37,518 nucleotides of DNA. Source: Dokdonella_A sp039926425 (GTDB lineage: Bacteria; Pseudomonadota; Gammaproteobacteria; Xanthomonadales; Rhodanobacteraceae). The notes under the pieces are model-generated. The model was not told the origin of the DNA. It made no database searches and saw only the letters and a list, made by a program, of their open reading frames with translations. Shown here one piece after another: positions 24,090 to 33,027 of the stretch. The stretch's first letter is position 1; every line of letters starts with the position of its first letter. The position numbers and the translations under genes are program-made. The stretch covers positions 1 through 37,518 of the forward strand of contig NZ_JBDSWZ010000276.1 in NCBI RefSeq assembly GCF_039926425.1, in the 5' to 3' direction.

Positions 24090-25291
24090 CGCGAAGCGGC
24101 TGGATCCCTCTGGTCGCGCTCCTGGTCGCGATTGCGATCGCGGGCGGCATCGCGCTGCATCGACATCACGCGTCACGCGCGATACCGCGACATGCAGAGC
24201 AGACAACGCCGGTGGCGGCTCCCGCGATATCAGCGTCTTCGCTGTCTCACGACCCGGTCCCACAGGTGGCGGCGCGCGAAGCGATCACTGCAGATCCACA
24301 GCGTAGCGCGCAGGACTGGGCCGAACTTGCGGGCCACGTGATCGAGGCCAAGGACGCACGTATGTGGGGCAACGAGGTCGCGCAATTGGTGCGTCTCCCG
24401 CCCGGTGAAGCATGGCAGGCGTTGACCGCCTTGGCGCGCGATGGCGACCAGCGCGCAGCGACGGCGGCGCTGCTGTTGGCCAGCGACTGCCAGTCGTTGG
24501 GTACACGGGCCGCTGCGGACGCGACGCACCACACGTCGTATGTTGACCGTCTCGTCCTTGGCATGCCCGCGCAATGGAGCCAGTTCATCCGCGCGCTCGA
24601 CAGCGATGTGCAACAGCGCCTGAGCGACCGCGTCGCCGATTGCGAAGGCATTGGCGGAACGATCGACTTCGCGATGATGGCCATCGACCGGTTTTTCAGC
24701 GCGGACGATCCGCAAATCCAGATCGACGCCTCGCTCGACAACCCGGACGATACCGAAGCGATTGCCGACCTGCGCCATCTCACCGATGAACTCCACGACA
24801 CGCGGGCGCAACGCGCGCTCGGTGCGCGCCTGCTACGCTCGCACGACATTGGCGAACGCGCGGAGGGTCGAGCTATTCTCGAGGAACTGGCCCGTGCGGG
24901 AGATGCTGAAGCGATCGTGTTTCTCGCCCTCGATCAGGCGGATCCAACCCGGCCCCCTTCCGATCGTCCGGTATGGACAGACGACTGGATCACACGCGCA
25001 GCGGGCCTCGGCAAATGGCAGCTGCTCGACAAGCAAATCGGCAACCTGCGTGCGGAGAACAATCCCGTCGAAGCGTTAGCATGGGCGCTGTATCGATTTC
25101 AGCTTGCTCAGGCGGGTTGTTTCGAATCGGGACAGCCGCAGCTTTACTTTCTTGCCCAGTACGCGAAAGATGTGTTCAGCTGGCAGGGTGCACTGAATGA
25201 AGCGCAGATAGAAGCTGCGCGGAACGGGCTCGCGGCGATCAATCTGCAATGGCGCGCGAAGGCGGATGCCTATCTCGGCTGTGGCGGATGA
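24086..25291 (+). CDS. Membrane-anchored protein of unknown function
   Basis: 401 residues; no family recognised. An N-terminal helix (about 6-23, WIPLVALLVAIAIAGGIAL) anchors it or exports it, followed by a polar linker. The body is alpha-helical with Ala- and Leu-rich stretches; RAEGRAILEELARAGDAEAIVFLAL looks like one Sel1/TPR-type repeat. Four cysteines, two near the C-terminus (AGCFESG and YLGCGG), may form disulfides. The ATG at 24086 overlaps the DUF4105 gene stop (ATGA), so the two are co-translated and perhaps act together in the periplasm. Confidence 0.8.
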   Translation: MTRSGWIPLVALLVAIAIAGGIALHRHHASRAIPRHAEQTTPVAAPAISASSLSHDPVPQVAAREAITADPQRSAQDWAELAGHVIEAKDARMWGNEVAQLVRLPPGEAWQALTALARDGDQRAATAALLLASDCQSLGTRAAADATHHTSYVDRLVLGMPAQWSQFIRALDSDVQQRLSDRVADCEGIGGTIDFAMMAIDRFFSADDPQIQIDASLDNPDDTEAIADLRHLTDELHDTRAQRALGARLLRSHDIGERAEGRAILEELARAGDAEAIVFLALDQADPTRPPSDRPVWTDDWITRAAGLGKWQLLDKQIGNLRAENNPVEALAWALYRFQLAQAGCFESGQPQLYFLAQYAKDVFSWQGALNEAQIEAARNGLAAINLQWRAKADAYLGCGG

Positions 25292-25339
25292 TGCCGATCG
25301 CGATTGCCGCCGTCATGTCGGTCGCGGCATGATGCGTCG

Positions 25340-26359
25340 ATGAACAGCGCTCCGAACGTCCTGCCGACCGATCCCACCTGCACCGACCCGATGGTCGTCA
25401 ATTGCGTCGCCTATGGTGTCGATGGGCGGCGTCTGCGCGACATCACGATCGAGGAAATCAGCGACGTACTGGAAACACCGGACGAATGGGTCTGGGTCGG
25501 CCTGCATGAACCGAGCGAGCAGATGCTCGAAAAACTGCAGGAGGAATTCGGACTGCACGAACTCGCCGTCGAGGACGCGCACAACGCGCACCAGCGCGCG
25601 AAGATCGAGGTCTACGGAGAATCGCTGTTCATCGTCGCGCACACCGCGCAGGTGGTCGCCAGCAAAATTGCGTTTGGCGAGACGCACATCTTCGTCGGCC
25701 GCCGCTACATCGTCACCGTGCGTCACGGTGCATCGCTGAGTTACGCCTCGGCGCGGCGCGGCTGCGAGCAGGCCACCGACATGCTCGCGCTGGGTCCGAG
25801 CTACTCGCTCTACGCGGTACTCGATTTCATCGTCGACAACTTCTTCCCGATCGTGCGCGAGTTCCAGGAGGAACTGCAGGAACTGGAAGAGGAAGTATTC
25901 CAGGAGACGTTCAAGCGCGAGACCATCAAGCGCTTGTACCAACTCAAAAAGGAACTGGTGAACCTGCGCCTTGCAATCGCGCCGATCCAGGACATTCTCA
26001 ACCAACTCGTGCGCCAGTATCCAACGCTGATTCGCGACGAGGTGCGGCCGTATTTCCGCGACGTCTATGACCACGCAGCGCGCGTCAACGAATCGACCGA
26101 CACGATGCGCGAGATGCTGACTGCAGCGCTCAGTGTGAACCTTGCGCTGGTGACCGTGGCGCAGGGCGAGATCGTCAAGCGTCTCGCGGGCTGGGCGGCG
26201 CTGCTCGCCGCGCCGACGCTGCTGGCCAGCTGGTACGGAATGAACTTCCACCACATGCCCGAGCTCGACAAGCCGTGGGCCTATCCTGTGATGATCACCG
26301 TCACCGCGAGCATCTGCGCGGTGTTGTTCTGGGTGCTGAAGCGCGCTGGGTGGTTGTAG
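25340..26359 (+). CDS. corA: Magnesium/cobalt transporter CorA
   Basis: 339 residues, inner-membrane pentameric channel. Long cytoplasmic N-terminal domain with helices, then two C-terminal membrane helices. The selectivity motif is GMN (300-302) in WYGMNFHHMPELD, ending in a short tail LKRAGWL. The loop MPELDKPWAYP between the helices is typical of the family. The ATG at 25340 lies 48 bases after the preceding stop; it may be read from the same transcript as corC, which acts in the same metal homeostasis. It converges on the propeller gene, with 32 bases between. Confidence 0.96.
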   Translation: MNSAPNVLPTDPTCTDPMVVNCVAYGVDGRRLRDITIEEISDVLETPDEWVWVGLHEPSEQMLEKLQEEFGLHELAVEDAHNAHQRAKIEVYGESLFIVAHTAQVVASKIAFGETHIFVGRRYIVTVRHGASLSYASARRGCEQATDMLALGPSYSLYAVLDFIVDNFFPIVREFQEELQELEEEVFQETFKRETIKRLYQLKKELVNLRLAIAPIQDILNQLVRQYPTLIRDEVRPYFRDVYDHAARVNESTDTMREMLTAALSVNLALVTVAQGEIVKRLAGWAALLAAPTLLASWYGMNFHHMPELDKPWAYPVMITVTASICAVLFWVLKRAGWL

Positions 26360-26391
26360 ACGCGGCCGTCCGCTGGATGAATGCGAACGGG

Positions 26392-27882
26392 TCAGTTCGA
26401 CGGCGCGACCACAGCCCCACCTTCAACGTTGGAAAACCGGCCCGGTGTCGCGAGCGGACCTGGAAACGCCGGCGCGGAAGGCCTGGATTTCGGCGCTGCA
26501 CGACGCGTGTCGATTCCGGTCTGATCCCACGAGAAACGCAGGTTGCTGCGGAACACGTGCACCGGTTCCAGCTTCGTTCCGGCCTTCGGCGTGCCGTACG
26601 TATCGTAGGCATTTTTCTGGCTATTGGCGACGAAGTAGAGCTTGTCGCCGCTCACCGTGCCGTACGTCGGCAACGCGAACGCCGGATTTGCCACATCGAT
26701 CGGCATCGCACTGACAATGCCGTGCCCGTCGTTGCTCAATTTCAGGCGCATCACCCGGTGCGGCGTCATGCCATTCTGGATGACAACGAGCGTACCGTCG
26801 TACCAGTAGAGTCCATCGATGCCGCCAAGAGCGAGCACCGACGGCTCGAAATCCAACTCGAAACCGGTTCCCCCGCTGAGATCGACGCCGAGCACGCCAA
26901 GGGCATAGTCTGCGAGGTAGAGCGTCTTGCCGTCGCCACTGACCGCCAACCCGCGCAGGCTGGTGAAGCGCGGATTTTCAACCATCGGCTTGAGCGTCGT
27001 TCCATCCAGGTGATAGACGATGTTGTGGACGCCATCGGCGGCGTAGACCTGGCCACCCTTGCCGACCGCGATGCTCGAAAGCGTGCGCGGCGGTCCGCCC
27101 GCGGGTAGCAGGTATTTCGCAACCAGCTTGCCGGTCGACAGCTTGAACTTGAAGACGCCTGCCTTTCCGAAATCGGTCTGGGAAAACCCCTTGAAGTACA
27201 CCGACGACGTGCTCGCGACGTACAGCGCATCGTCGTCCGGATCGGCCGCCATCGCATAGACGCTCCAGAGTCCGTTGGTGGAATCGGGAACGATGAAATC
27301 GTGCAATGTTCCGGTCGGATCGACCAGCGAGATCTTTCCGTCCCGAACGCTGCCTGCAAGAAACTGCTTGCGCGTGGGGTCGTAGGCGAGCGACTCGATC
27401 AGCGTGTCGCCGTTCGGAAACGAAAACGCCACGCTTCCTTCGCCAAACTTTTTCATGTTTGTCTTCAGGCTGTCGACGATGTAGGTCCACACCTTGGTGC
27501 CGGAAACGTTTGAAAAATTCGGATTGGTCGTCAGGTCATAGCCAAAGCCTGCCTTCTGCAGAAACAGCAATGTCTCGTACGCCTTGCTCTTGTCACCGCG
27601 GAGCGCATAGGTCGTCGCGAGCGCGAGCTTGAGGTCGCCATTGTTCGGTGCGAGCACGTTGAGCCGCTGCAGCGTCCACACCAGTCGCTCGAGGTCGCCC
27701 TTCTGCTTGTAGAACGCGGCGAGACGGTAAAGCGCCTGCGGCGCCTCGGTCTGGCCAATCTGGCGCTCGCTGAGCGAAGAAGGATCGATCTGCGGGCGAC
27801 CCACGTCTGCGGCGACCTGCGCCAACGCGGCGGAACTGGCGACGCAAAACGCAACGGCGTACAGAATTTGCTTGATCTTCAT
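26392..27882 (-). CDS. Secreted TPR plus beta-propeller (NHL/SMP-30-like) protein
   Basis: 496 residues with a signal peptide (MKIKQILYAVAFCVASSAALAQ, cleavage near ALA-Q). Residues about 45-110 hold TPR-like helices (ALYRLAAFYKQKGDLERLVWTL, LALATTYALRGDKSKAYETLL). From about 140 on, repeated blades such as LSSIAVGKGGQVYAADGVHN and LRGLAVSGDGKTLYLADYAL indicate a six-bladed NHL/SMP-30-type propeller. The C-terminus (about 470-496) is Pro/Ala/Gly-rich. Function unknown; possibly a binding protein. ATG 27882 follows GAGGT with eight bases spacing. It is divergent from the Nudix gene (75 bases). Confidence 0.83.
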   Translation of the reverse strand: MKIKQILYAVAFCVASSAALAQVAADVGRPQIDPSSLSERQIGQTEAPQALYRLAAFYKQKGDLERLVWTLQRLNVLAPNNGDLKLALATTYALRGDKSKAYETLLFLQKAGFGYDLTTNPNFSNVSGTKVWTYIVDSLKTNMKKFGEGSVAFSFPNGDTLIESLAYDPTRKQFLAGSVRDGKISLVDPTGTLHDFIVPDSTNGLWSVYAMAADPDDDALYVASTSSVYFKGFSQTDFGKAGVFKFKLSTGKLVAKYLLPAGGPPRTLSSIAVGKGGQVYAADGVHNIVYHLDGTTLKPMVENPRFTSLRGLAVSGDGKTLYLADYALGVLGVDLSGGTGFELDFEPSVLALGGIDGLYWYDGTLVVIQNGMTPHRVMRLKLSNDGHGIVSAMPIDVANPAFALPTYGTVSGDKLYFVANSQKNAYDTYGTPKAGTKLEPVHVFRSNLRFSWDQTGIDTRRAAPKSRPSAPAFPGPLATPGRFSNVEGGAVVAPSN

Positions 27883-27957
27883 CAGGGTTACCTCGCAAGC
27901 TTGGCGGTCGTTGGCAGACCGCCACAAGCGCGAAAAAGTTCAGGACAGCCGCCTAAC

Positions 27958-28497
27958 ATGACCGAAACCGAAACGCTTTGCAACGGAGACTGGCTACGCC
28001 TCAAGCGCCGCGGGCAGTGGGAATACGCCGAACGGACAAACCCGGGCGGTGCCGTTGTCATCATTGCGGTGACGCCGGACGATTGCGTCCTGTTCGTCGA
28101 GCAATACCGCGCGGCGATCGACTGCAAGACGATCGAAATGCCCGCAGGGCTGGTGGGCGACGTTGAAACCAGCACTGACGAAAGCGCCATCGATGCGGCG
28201 CATCGCGAGCTTGTCGAGGAAACCGGCTACCGCGCGCAGCGCATCGTTTTCCTGATGGAAGGCCCGACCTCGTCCGGCATGAGCAACGAGATTCTCGGAT
28301 TCGTCCGCGCCTACGATCTCACCCGCGAGCACGCGGGTGGCGGGGATGACACCGAGCAGATCGTCGTGCACGAAATTCCCCGCGAGGCCGCACCGGCGTG
28401 GCTGGTTTCGAAAATGCGCGACGGCTTTTCGATCGACCCGAAATTGTTCGCAGGTCTCTATCTGCTCGATCACGGCGAGACGCTGTTTACACGCTGA
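27958..28497 (+). CDS. Nudix hydrolase (ADP-ribose pyrophosphatase-like)
   Basis: 179 residues. The Nudix box is AHRELVEETGYRA with the preceding GDVETSTDESAID; the Gly-to-Glu spacing is two residues longer than the textbook G-x5-E. Leading PGGAVVIIAVTPDDCVLFVEQYR and EMPAGLVGD fit the ADP-ribose/NDP-sugar pyrophosphatase group. It would hydrolyse nucleoside-diphosphate derivatives to limit toxic metabolites. ATG 27958 starts at the family N-terminus. It stands alone, and is followed by a repeat region. Confidence 0.9.
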   Translation: MTETETLCNGDWLRLKRRGQWEYAERTNPGGAVVIIAVTPDDCVLFVEQYRAAIDCKTIEMPAGLVGDVETSTDESAIDAAHRELVEETGYRAQRIVFLMEGPTSSGMSNEILGFVRAYDLTREHAGGGDDTEQIVVHEIPREAAPAWLVSKMRDGFSIDPKLFAGLYLLDHGETLFTR

Positions 28498-28527
28498 ACG
28501 CGCTTCGCTGAATCCGCGTCGCAGAAG

Positions 28528-28729
28528 GCGCATCGGTTGGACGACCGCAGATCGGCCGGCAGATTTTCGTGCACGACGACGCAAAAGCGCCGGCCGCACA
28601 AAACGCGTCCGGCCTACGTTGATTCAACCTCAACACGTAGCGCGAATCGGCGCGTAGGCTGGACAACCGCAGGTCGGCCGGCAGGTTTGTGTGCGTCGCC
28701 ATGCAAGCGCCGGCCGCACAAGGCGAGTG
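28528..28729. repeat. Two tandem copies of a REP-like repeat
   Basis: Two units about 121 bases apart share TCGGCCGGCAG (28552-28562 and 28674-28684) and AAGCGCCGGCCGCACAA (28585-28601 and 28705-28721). Within each, GCCGGC-containing arms face each other as an imperfect hairpin. The first also carries GCGTCCGGCCTAC (28605-28617), found again at 36137-36149, so both loci hold one repeat family. The repeats fill the gap between the Nudix and MAPEG genes, which converge there. Confidence 0.65.
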
Positions 28730-29131
28730 TCAAAGCGACGTCGCGGTCCACGCAAACCACTGCCACAACAGCAGCAGCGCCATCACCCCCATCAGCAACC
28801 ACGTCGCGACGGTGCCAATCAGGCGACCCACGCCCATACTGCGCGCTCCCGACATACCGATCGCATGCGCGATCCGCGCGACGATCAACAGGCATCCGAA
28901 GACGTGCAGCCAGAGCGGATGCGTCTGGTTGAGTTCGAGCATCAACAACAGCAACAGCGCGAGGGGCAGGTTTTCGAGTGCATTGGCATGCGCACGAATG
29001 CGCGCAACCATGTCGGCGTGACCCCCGTCGCCCAGGCTCAGCTTGTGGGTCCGTCGCCCGGTCGAGACGCGACCGGCAAGAACGAGCACGAGCAGCGTGG
29101 CAAGCGCCACGTAGATTCCGGTGATATGCAT
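28730..29131 (-). CDS. MAPEG-family membrane protein
   Basis: 133 residues, four membrane helices (about 3-22, 55-75, 78-100 and 112-130). The first loop carries GRRTHKLSLGDGGHADMVARIRAHANALENLPL, where R-AHAN-E-P is the MAPEG signature (membrane-associated proteins in eicosanoid and glutathione metabolism). Bacterial members are glutathione-dependent detoxification enzymes or of unknown role. ATG 29131 has AGGA eight bases upstream; the frame remains open upstream but with arginine-rich non-family sequence. Confidence 0.9.
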   Translation of the reverse strand: MHITGIYVALATLLVLVLAGRVSTGRRTHKLSLGDGGHADMVARIRAHANALENLPLALLLLLMLELNQTHPLWLHVFGCLLIVARIAHAIGMSGARSMGVGRLIGTVATWLLMGVMALLLLWQWFAWTATSL

Positions 29132-29310
29132 GGGATTCCTGGAATGGGATTGCAGGTCGGTGCCGTGGCGAAATCGACGGCGCACACGAAGTCGCGATAC
29201 AGCCACCATCACGCGGCAGCGAGTATCCCACGGACTCGCCCGCACACCACCCGCGTCGTCCGCTCCTGGGCAAACACGGAACGATTAGACGGGCAAACGC
29301 ATGGCGCGCC

Positions 29311-30009
29311 TCACTGCAACCGATCACCACGCTGGACGCCCGACCATGTTTGTTTCAGGCCAGCGGGCAGCACACGATACGTCACGCGCAGGTCACCCGC
29401 TTCGGGTTGCCCGGCATTGGTCGCGGCGACCAGCACGCCGTCCTTGACGCGAAACGTCGCGGCGAGATTTTCCGGCAGTTGTTCCAGGCGAATCGGGTAA
29501 GGCGTAGCGCCGCTCTCGTCCGGCACTCGCGCGTTGTCGACTCGAAATGCACCGAGGCGCACGTTCTCGCCGAGAAAGGTTTCGCTCGATAACGGAAATG
29601 CGCCTGGATTATCGTGCCCTGCCTTCTCATGGAACGCCGACGAATGGACAGCTCTCTCCGACCAGTCCAGCGCGTAACCGCACTTGCCCGCGACGCAATG
29701 CTCGATCCATTGCAGCATCTCGACCTTTCGCCACAGCACCGCTGAATCCGAAAGAATGCCCAGGCGCGGGTCCCTGGCCGGCTTGTCCATGCGGACCTCC
29801 CCCGTAATACGCACACGCTTGCCTTCGTTCGACGGATCGATTCGCGGCTCCGCCATATCAACCGGCGTCGCGGTTGGTTGCTCGTGCACAACGGTCGTCG
29901 CCGAGCGGTGGTGCCACACGTACCAGCCGCCGCCCGCGAGCGTGGCGATCACCAGCAGCCCCAGAATCGGCGAATACGAAGGCGCTTTGTTCCCACGCTT
30001 GCGCGCCAT
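29311..30009 (-). CDS. TMEM43-like membrane-anchored protein
   Basis: 232 residues with one N-terminal helix (about 13-33, YSPILGLLVIATLAGGGWYVW). The middle (about 55-150) has RIDPSNEGKRVRITGEV, RDPRLGILSDSAVLWRKVEMLQW and an unusual CVAGKCGYALDW, matching TMEM43-family proteins, which normally run to 350-400 residues with further C-terminal helices; this one lacks them. Function unknown. The start overlaps the stop of the MBL gene (TGATG), so it is coupled to it. Confidence 0.75.
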   Translation of the reverse strand: MARKRGNKAPSYSPILGLLVIATLAGGGWYVWHHRSATTVVHEQPTATPVDMAEPRIDPSNEGKRVRITGEVRMDKPARDPRLGILSDSAVLWRKVEMLQWIEHCVAGKCGYALDWSERAVHSSAFHEKAGHDNPGAFPLSSETFLGENVRLGAFRVDNARVPDESGATPYPIRLEQLPENLAATFRVKDGVLVAATNAGQPEAGDLRVTYRVLPAGLKQTWSGVQRGDRLQ

Positions 30010-30884
30010 CAGGCTGCCACGCCCTTCAGCTCTGCGACTTCGTTGGTGGTCGAATAGCGCCCGCTGTCATCTCGCACCACATCCGCACTCGCACATTCGA
30101 CGTCGTGCGTGAAGAACAGCCGCATCTGCTTGGCGAGCATGTCGTCGAGGAACGCGCGTTTTTCGTCGATCAGCAGTTCCGGAAACCGGTCGTAGCCCAT
30201 GGTGACCGGAAGATGGACCCAGGGTCGACCCGGGATCAGGTCCGCACAGAATGCGATGCCGCCGGCGCCATCTGCACCGCTGCCGGAGATCTCCGCCAGC
30301 ATCAGCCCTGGTGTGTGGCCGCTTGAATACGAAAACCGCACCTGCATGCCGAGTGTCGGCGATCGCGAACCCTGCACGCGTTCGAGCCGACCGGAGGCTT
30401 CCAGCAACGGATGCAGTTCCGCAATGAACGATGCGCGATCACGCGGATGCGGATTCAGCGCGCGCTGCCAGCATTCCTCGCCAACCAGATACGTCGCGTT
30501 CGGAAACAACAGGTTCGGCGGCTTGCCTTCTTCCCACGCAGACAGCAAACCGCCGGCATGATCGAAATGAAGATGCGACAGCACCACCGCATCGATGTCC
30601 TCGTGCGAGAACCCGGCCGAGCGCAGCGAATCGAGCAACACATGCTGCGGTTCCATCACGCCGAAACGCTCGCGCATCTTTGGTGCGAAGAACGCGCCGA
30701 TACCTGTCTCGAACAACACGTTCCTGCCGTTGAGTCCTTCAACGAGCAGGCAGCGGCACGCGAGAGGAATACGTCCCGCGTCATCGGGCATGATCCAGCG
30801 CGCCCACATGCCGCGCGGCACGTTGCCGAACATGGCGCCGCCGTCGAGACGTTGCGAGTTGCCGAGGATGGACCAGAATTTCAT
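30009..30884 (-). CDS. Metallo-beta-lactamase-fold hydrolase
   Basis: 291 residues. The metal motif HLHFDHAGG gives H104, H106, D108 and H109; a further ligand His lies in SSGHTPGL and another in FTHDVE. NVLFETGIGAFF and FCADLIPGRPWVHLP are typical of the lactonase/glyoxalase-like group. Substrate unknown. ATG 30884 has a strong GGAGGT about ten bases upstream, so it is chosen over an open upstream extension that runs into the repeat at 30907-30978. Confidence 0.9.
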   Translation of the reverse strand: MKFWSILGNSQRLDGGAMFGNVPRGMWARWIMPDDAGRIPLACRCLLVEGLNGRNVLFETGIGAFFAPKMRERFGVMEPQHVLLDSLRSAGFSHEDIDAVVLSHLHFDHAGGLLSAWEEGKPPNLLFPNATYLVGEECWQRALNPHPRDRASFIAELHPLLEASGRLERVQGSRSPTLGMQVRFSYSSGHTPGLMLAEISGSGADGAGGIAFCADLIPGRPWVHLPVTMGYDRFPELLIDEKRAFLDDMLAKQMRLFFTHDVECASADVVRDDSGRYSTTNEVAELKGVAA

Positions 30885-30906
30885 GGTTTCGAGAACCTCC
30901 ACACAA

Positions 30907-30978
30907 GACGTCAATCCGCAAACGCGGGAATGCCTCATGCTGTTTTGAATGGATGCCCGCTTTCGCGGCCATGACGTC
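30907..30978. repeat. BIME-like pair of inverted repeats
   Basis: Two facing units, each containing a small CCGC-loop-GCGG hairpin (30916-30927 and 30957-30967), are bounded by GACGTC on both sides (30907-30912 and 30973-30978). This is the common Proteobacterial palindromic repeat with the GGATGCCCGCTTTCGCGG type core. It lies in the 136-base gap before ggt's end. Confidence 0.55.
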
Positions 30979-31020
30979 AATGAGCCGTGGACTCGAGTGT
31001 TCGGAATTCGGGCGTCCGAA

Positions 31021-32697
31021 TCATTTCACCACGCCACTGCCGGAGATCCCGCGTGGGTCCGCCGCGGCATGCATCTCGCCCGTCTTGCGATTCCAGCTCA
31101 CGACATTCATGAAACCGAACGGCCACGTGCTCGCTGCGACGTTGAGCGTGTAGCCCATCGCTTCGAGCGCCGTCTGCTCGTCCGCACTGAACGCGCCCTT
31201 TTCGGCGGAAATCTGGTCGGGCAGGTACTGATGGTGGTAGCGCGGGTGCGCAACGATCGCTTCCGGCAAATCTCCGTCGACGAACGACAGGATGCCTTCG
31301 AGCACGATCGTGATGATGTAGCTGCCACCCGGTGTTCCGAGCACGCCGATGCGGTCCTTGCCGACCACAAAGCTCGGCGTCATCGACGACAGCGGTCGGC
31401 TGCCGGGCTTCGGCGCGTTGTTGTCGTTGCCGAGCAGGCCATACGCGTTCGGCTTACCGGCGACCAGTGCGAAATCGTCCATCTCGTTGTTGAGCACGAA
31501 GCCGGTGCCTGGAACGACGAACTTCGAGCCAAACGTGGTGTTGACCGTCTGCGTCGCGGAGACCAGGTTGCCGTCCTTGTCGATGATCGAGAAGTGCGAG
31601 GTGTGCATGCTCTCCGGCGGCGGCATGTAACCTGGCAGCATGTCGCTCGGCGTCGCCTTGTCCGGGTGGATCGACGCGCGCAAGCCCGCTGCGTACAGCG
31701 GACTGGTGAGTTCGGCAACCGGCATCTTCACGAAGTCCGGATCACCCAGGTATTCGGCGCGGTCGCGATACGCGCGACGCATCGTTTCGACGATGGTGTG
31801 AATGCGATGCACGCGATCGAGTTTGGGAAGATCGTAGCCCGACAGCATGTTGAGCATTTCGGCGAGCGCAATGCCGCCCGACGAAGGCGGCGGCGCCGTC
31901 ACGATATGCCAGTCGCCGTATTCGAACGCGATCGGGGCACGCTCCTTCACGGTGTAGCTTGCAAGATCCTCAAGCGTCCAGCGTCCGCCGGCGGCACGTA
32001 CGCCATCGACCAGTCGTTTGGCGAATGCGCCCTTGTAGAACGCCGCGTCCTTTTCCGCGGCAATCGATTCGAGCAGCCGCGCGAGATCAGGCGTGCGGAA
32101 GGTCCAGCCTTCCTGTGGCGGCTTTCCGTCCGGCAGGTACAACGCAACGGACGCCGGATAGCGTTTCATGATCTCGGCCGCGCGCGGCAGTCCGCGCAGG
32201 AAACGGCCGTCGGGCTTGAACCCTTCGCGTGCAACGCGGATCGCAGGCGCCAGCGATTTGGCGAGTGGAATCCGTCCGTACTTCGTCGCGATCCATACCA
32301 GTGCAGCGGGCTCGCCGGGAATCGCCGCCGACAACGGACCATTCAGAGCGTGATCGCGATCCGGCTGGCCGCTCGCGTCGAGATAATCCTTTGGATCGAC
32401 TGCGGCAGGCGCCGTCTCGCGCGCGTCGATCATCACTTCCTTGCCGTCCGACGCGCGTCGCACGAGGAAGAATCCGCCGCCACCAATGCCCGAACTCTGC
32501 GGCTCGACCACCGACAGCATCGCCGCAACCGCCACTGCCGCGTCGAACGCGTTGCCACCCGCGGCGAGCGCGTCGAACCCCGCCTGCGTCGCCAGCACAT
32601 GGGCGCTCGAGATCGCGGCGTGTCCCGGCGTTTCCGCGGCAACAGCACACTGGGCCCACGCGACGAGCACGGATGCGACCAGCACGATTCGCTTCAT
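31021..32697 (-). CDS. ggt: Gamma-glutamyltranspeptidase (glutathione hydrolase)
   Basis: 558 residues, periplasmic, with a signal peptide (VLVASVLVAWAQCAVAA). The proenzyme cuts itself before the catalytic Thr366 (MHTSHFS, aligned with the TTH of E. coli). The large subunit has AGGNAFDAAVA and GIGGGGFFLVR; the small subunit has PLSSMTPS and GTPGGS. It cleaves the gamma-glutamyl bond of glutathione. ATG 32697 overlaps the ferredoxin stop (ATGA), an unusual coupling of a periplasmic hydrolase to a cytoplasmic electron carrier. 558 residues matches the usual length. Confidence 0.96.
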   Translation of the reverse strand: MKRIVLVASVLVAWAQCAVAAETPGHAAISSAHVLATQAGFDALAAGGNAFDAAVAVAAMLSVVEPQSSGIGGGGFFLVRRASDGKEVMIDARETAPAAVDPKDYLDASGQPDRDHALNGPLSAAIPGEPAALVWIATKYGRIPLAKSLAPAIRVAREGFKPDGRFLRGLPRAAEIMKRYPASVALYLPDGKPPQEGWTFRTPDLARLLESIAAEKDAAFYKGAFAKRLVDGVRAAGGRWTLEDLASYTVKERAPIAFEYGDWHIVTAPPPSSGGIALAEMLNMLSGYDLPKLDRVHRIHTIVETMRRAYRDRAEYLGDPDFVKMPVAELTSPLYAAGLRASIHPDKATPSDMLPGYMPPPESMHTSHFSIIDKDGNLVSATQTVNTTFGSKFVVPGTGFVLNNEMDDFALVAGKPNAYGLLGNDNNAPKPGSRPLSSMTPSFVVGKDRIGVLGTPGGSYIITIVLEGILSFVDGDLPEAIVAHPRYHHQYLPDQISAEKGAFSADEQTALEAMGYTLNVAASTWPFGFMNVVSWNRKTGEMHAAADPRGISGSGVVK

Positions 32698-32951
32698 GGC
32701 ACGTCCTCGCGAGTCAGGCTCGCTTTTTTCGCCAGCAACTGCTCGCGGGATTCGACATTCACCGGATCGGTGAAGATGCATTCCACCGGGCAGACGATCA
32801 CGCATTGCGGCTCGTCGTAGTGTCCGACGCACTCGGTGCACAGATCGGGCGCGATTTCGTAGTACTCGACGCCGAGGCTGATCGCCTTGTTCGGGCAAAC
32901 CGGTTCGCACACGTCGCAATTGACGCATTGATCGGTGATTTTGAGCGACAT
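32694..32951 (-). CDS. yfhL: 2[4Fe-4S] ferredoxin, YfhL type
   Basis: 85 residues, small cytoplasmic electron carrier. First cluster motif C9-x2-C12-x2-C15-x3-C19P; second C38-x2-C41-x8-C50-x3-C54P, with an extra Cys58. The insertion between the second pair of cysteines (VGHYDEPQ) is characteristic of the YfhL/Alvin-type ferredoxins. The ATG at 32951 begins MSLKITDQCVNC, exactly as the family. Often located beside coaD in Gammaproteobacteria, which holds here with one gene between. Confidence 0.95.
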   Translation of the reverse strand: MSLKITDQCVNCDVCEPVCPNKAISLGVEYYEIAPDLCTECVGHYDEPQCVIVCPVECIFTDPVNVESREQLLAKKASLTREDVP

Positions 32952-33027
32952 CGTGGCGGCAGGTATGCGCGGGGTGGGGATTCGTCAGACGCGCGCGGCT
33001 GCGAATCCCGAACCGCCAATTCCTATC

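Noticed and set aside
30949..32820. 623-codon plus-strand open frame antisense to ggt and the ferredoxin gene
   Set aside because: The minus strand has unmistakable GGT and ferredoxin motifs; the plus frame is a composition shadow.
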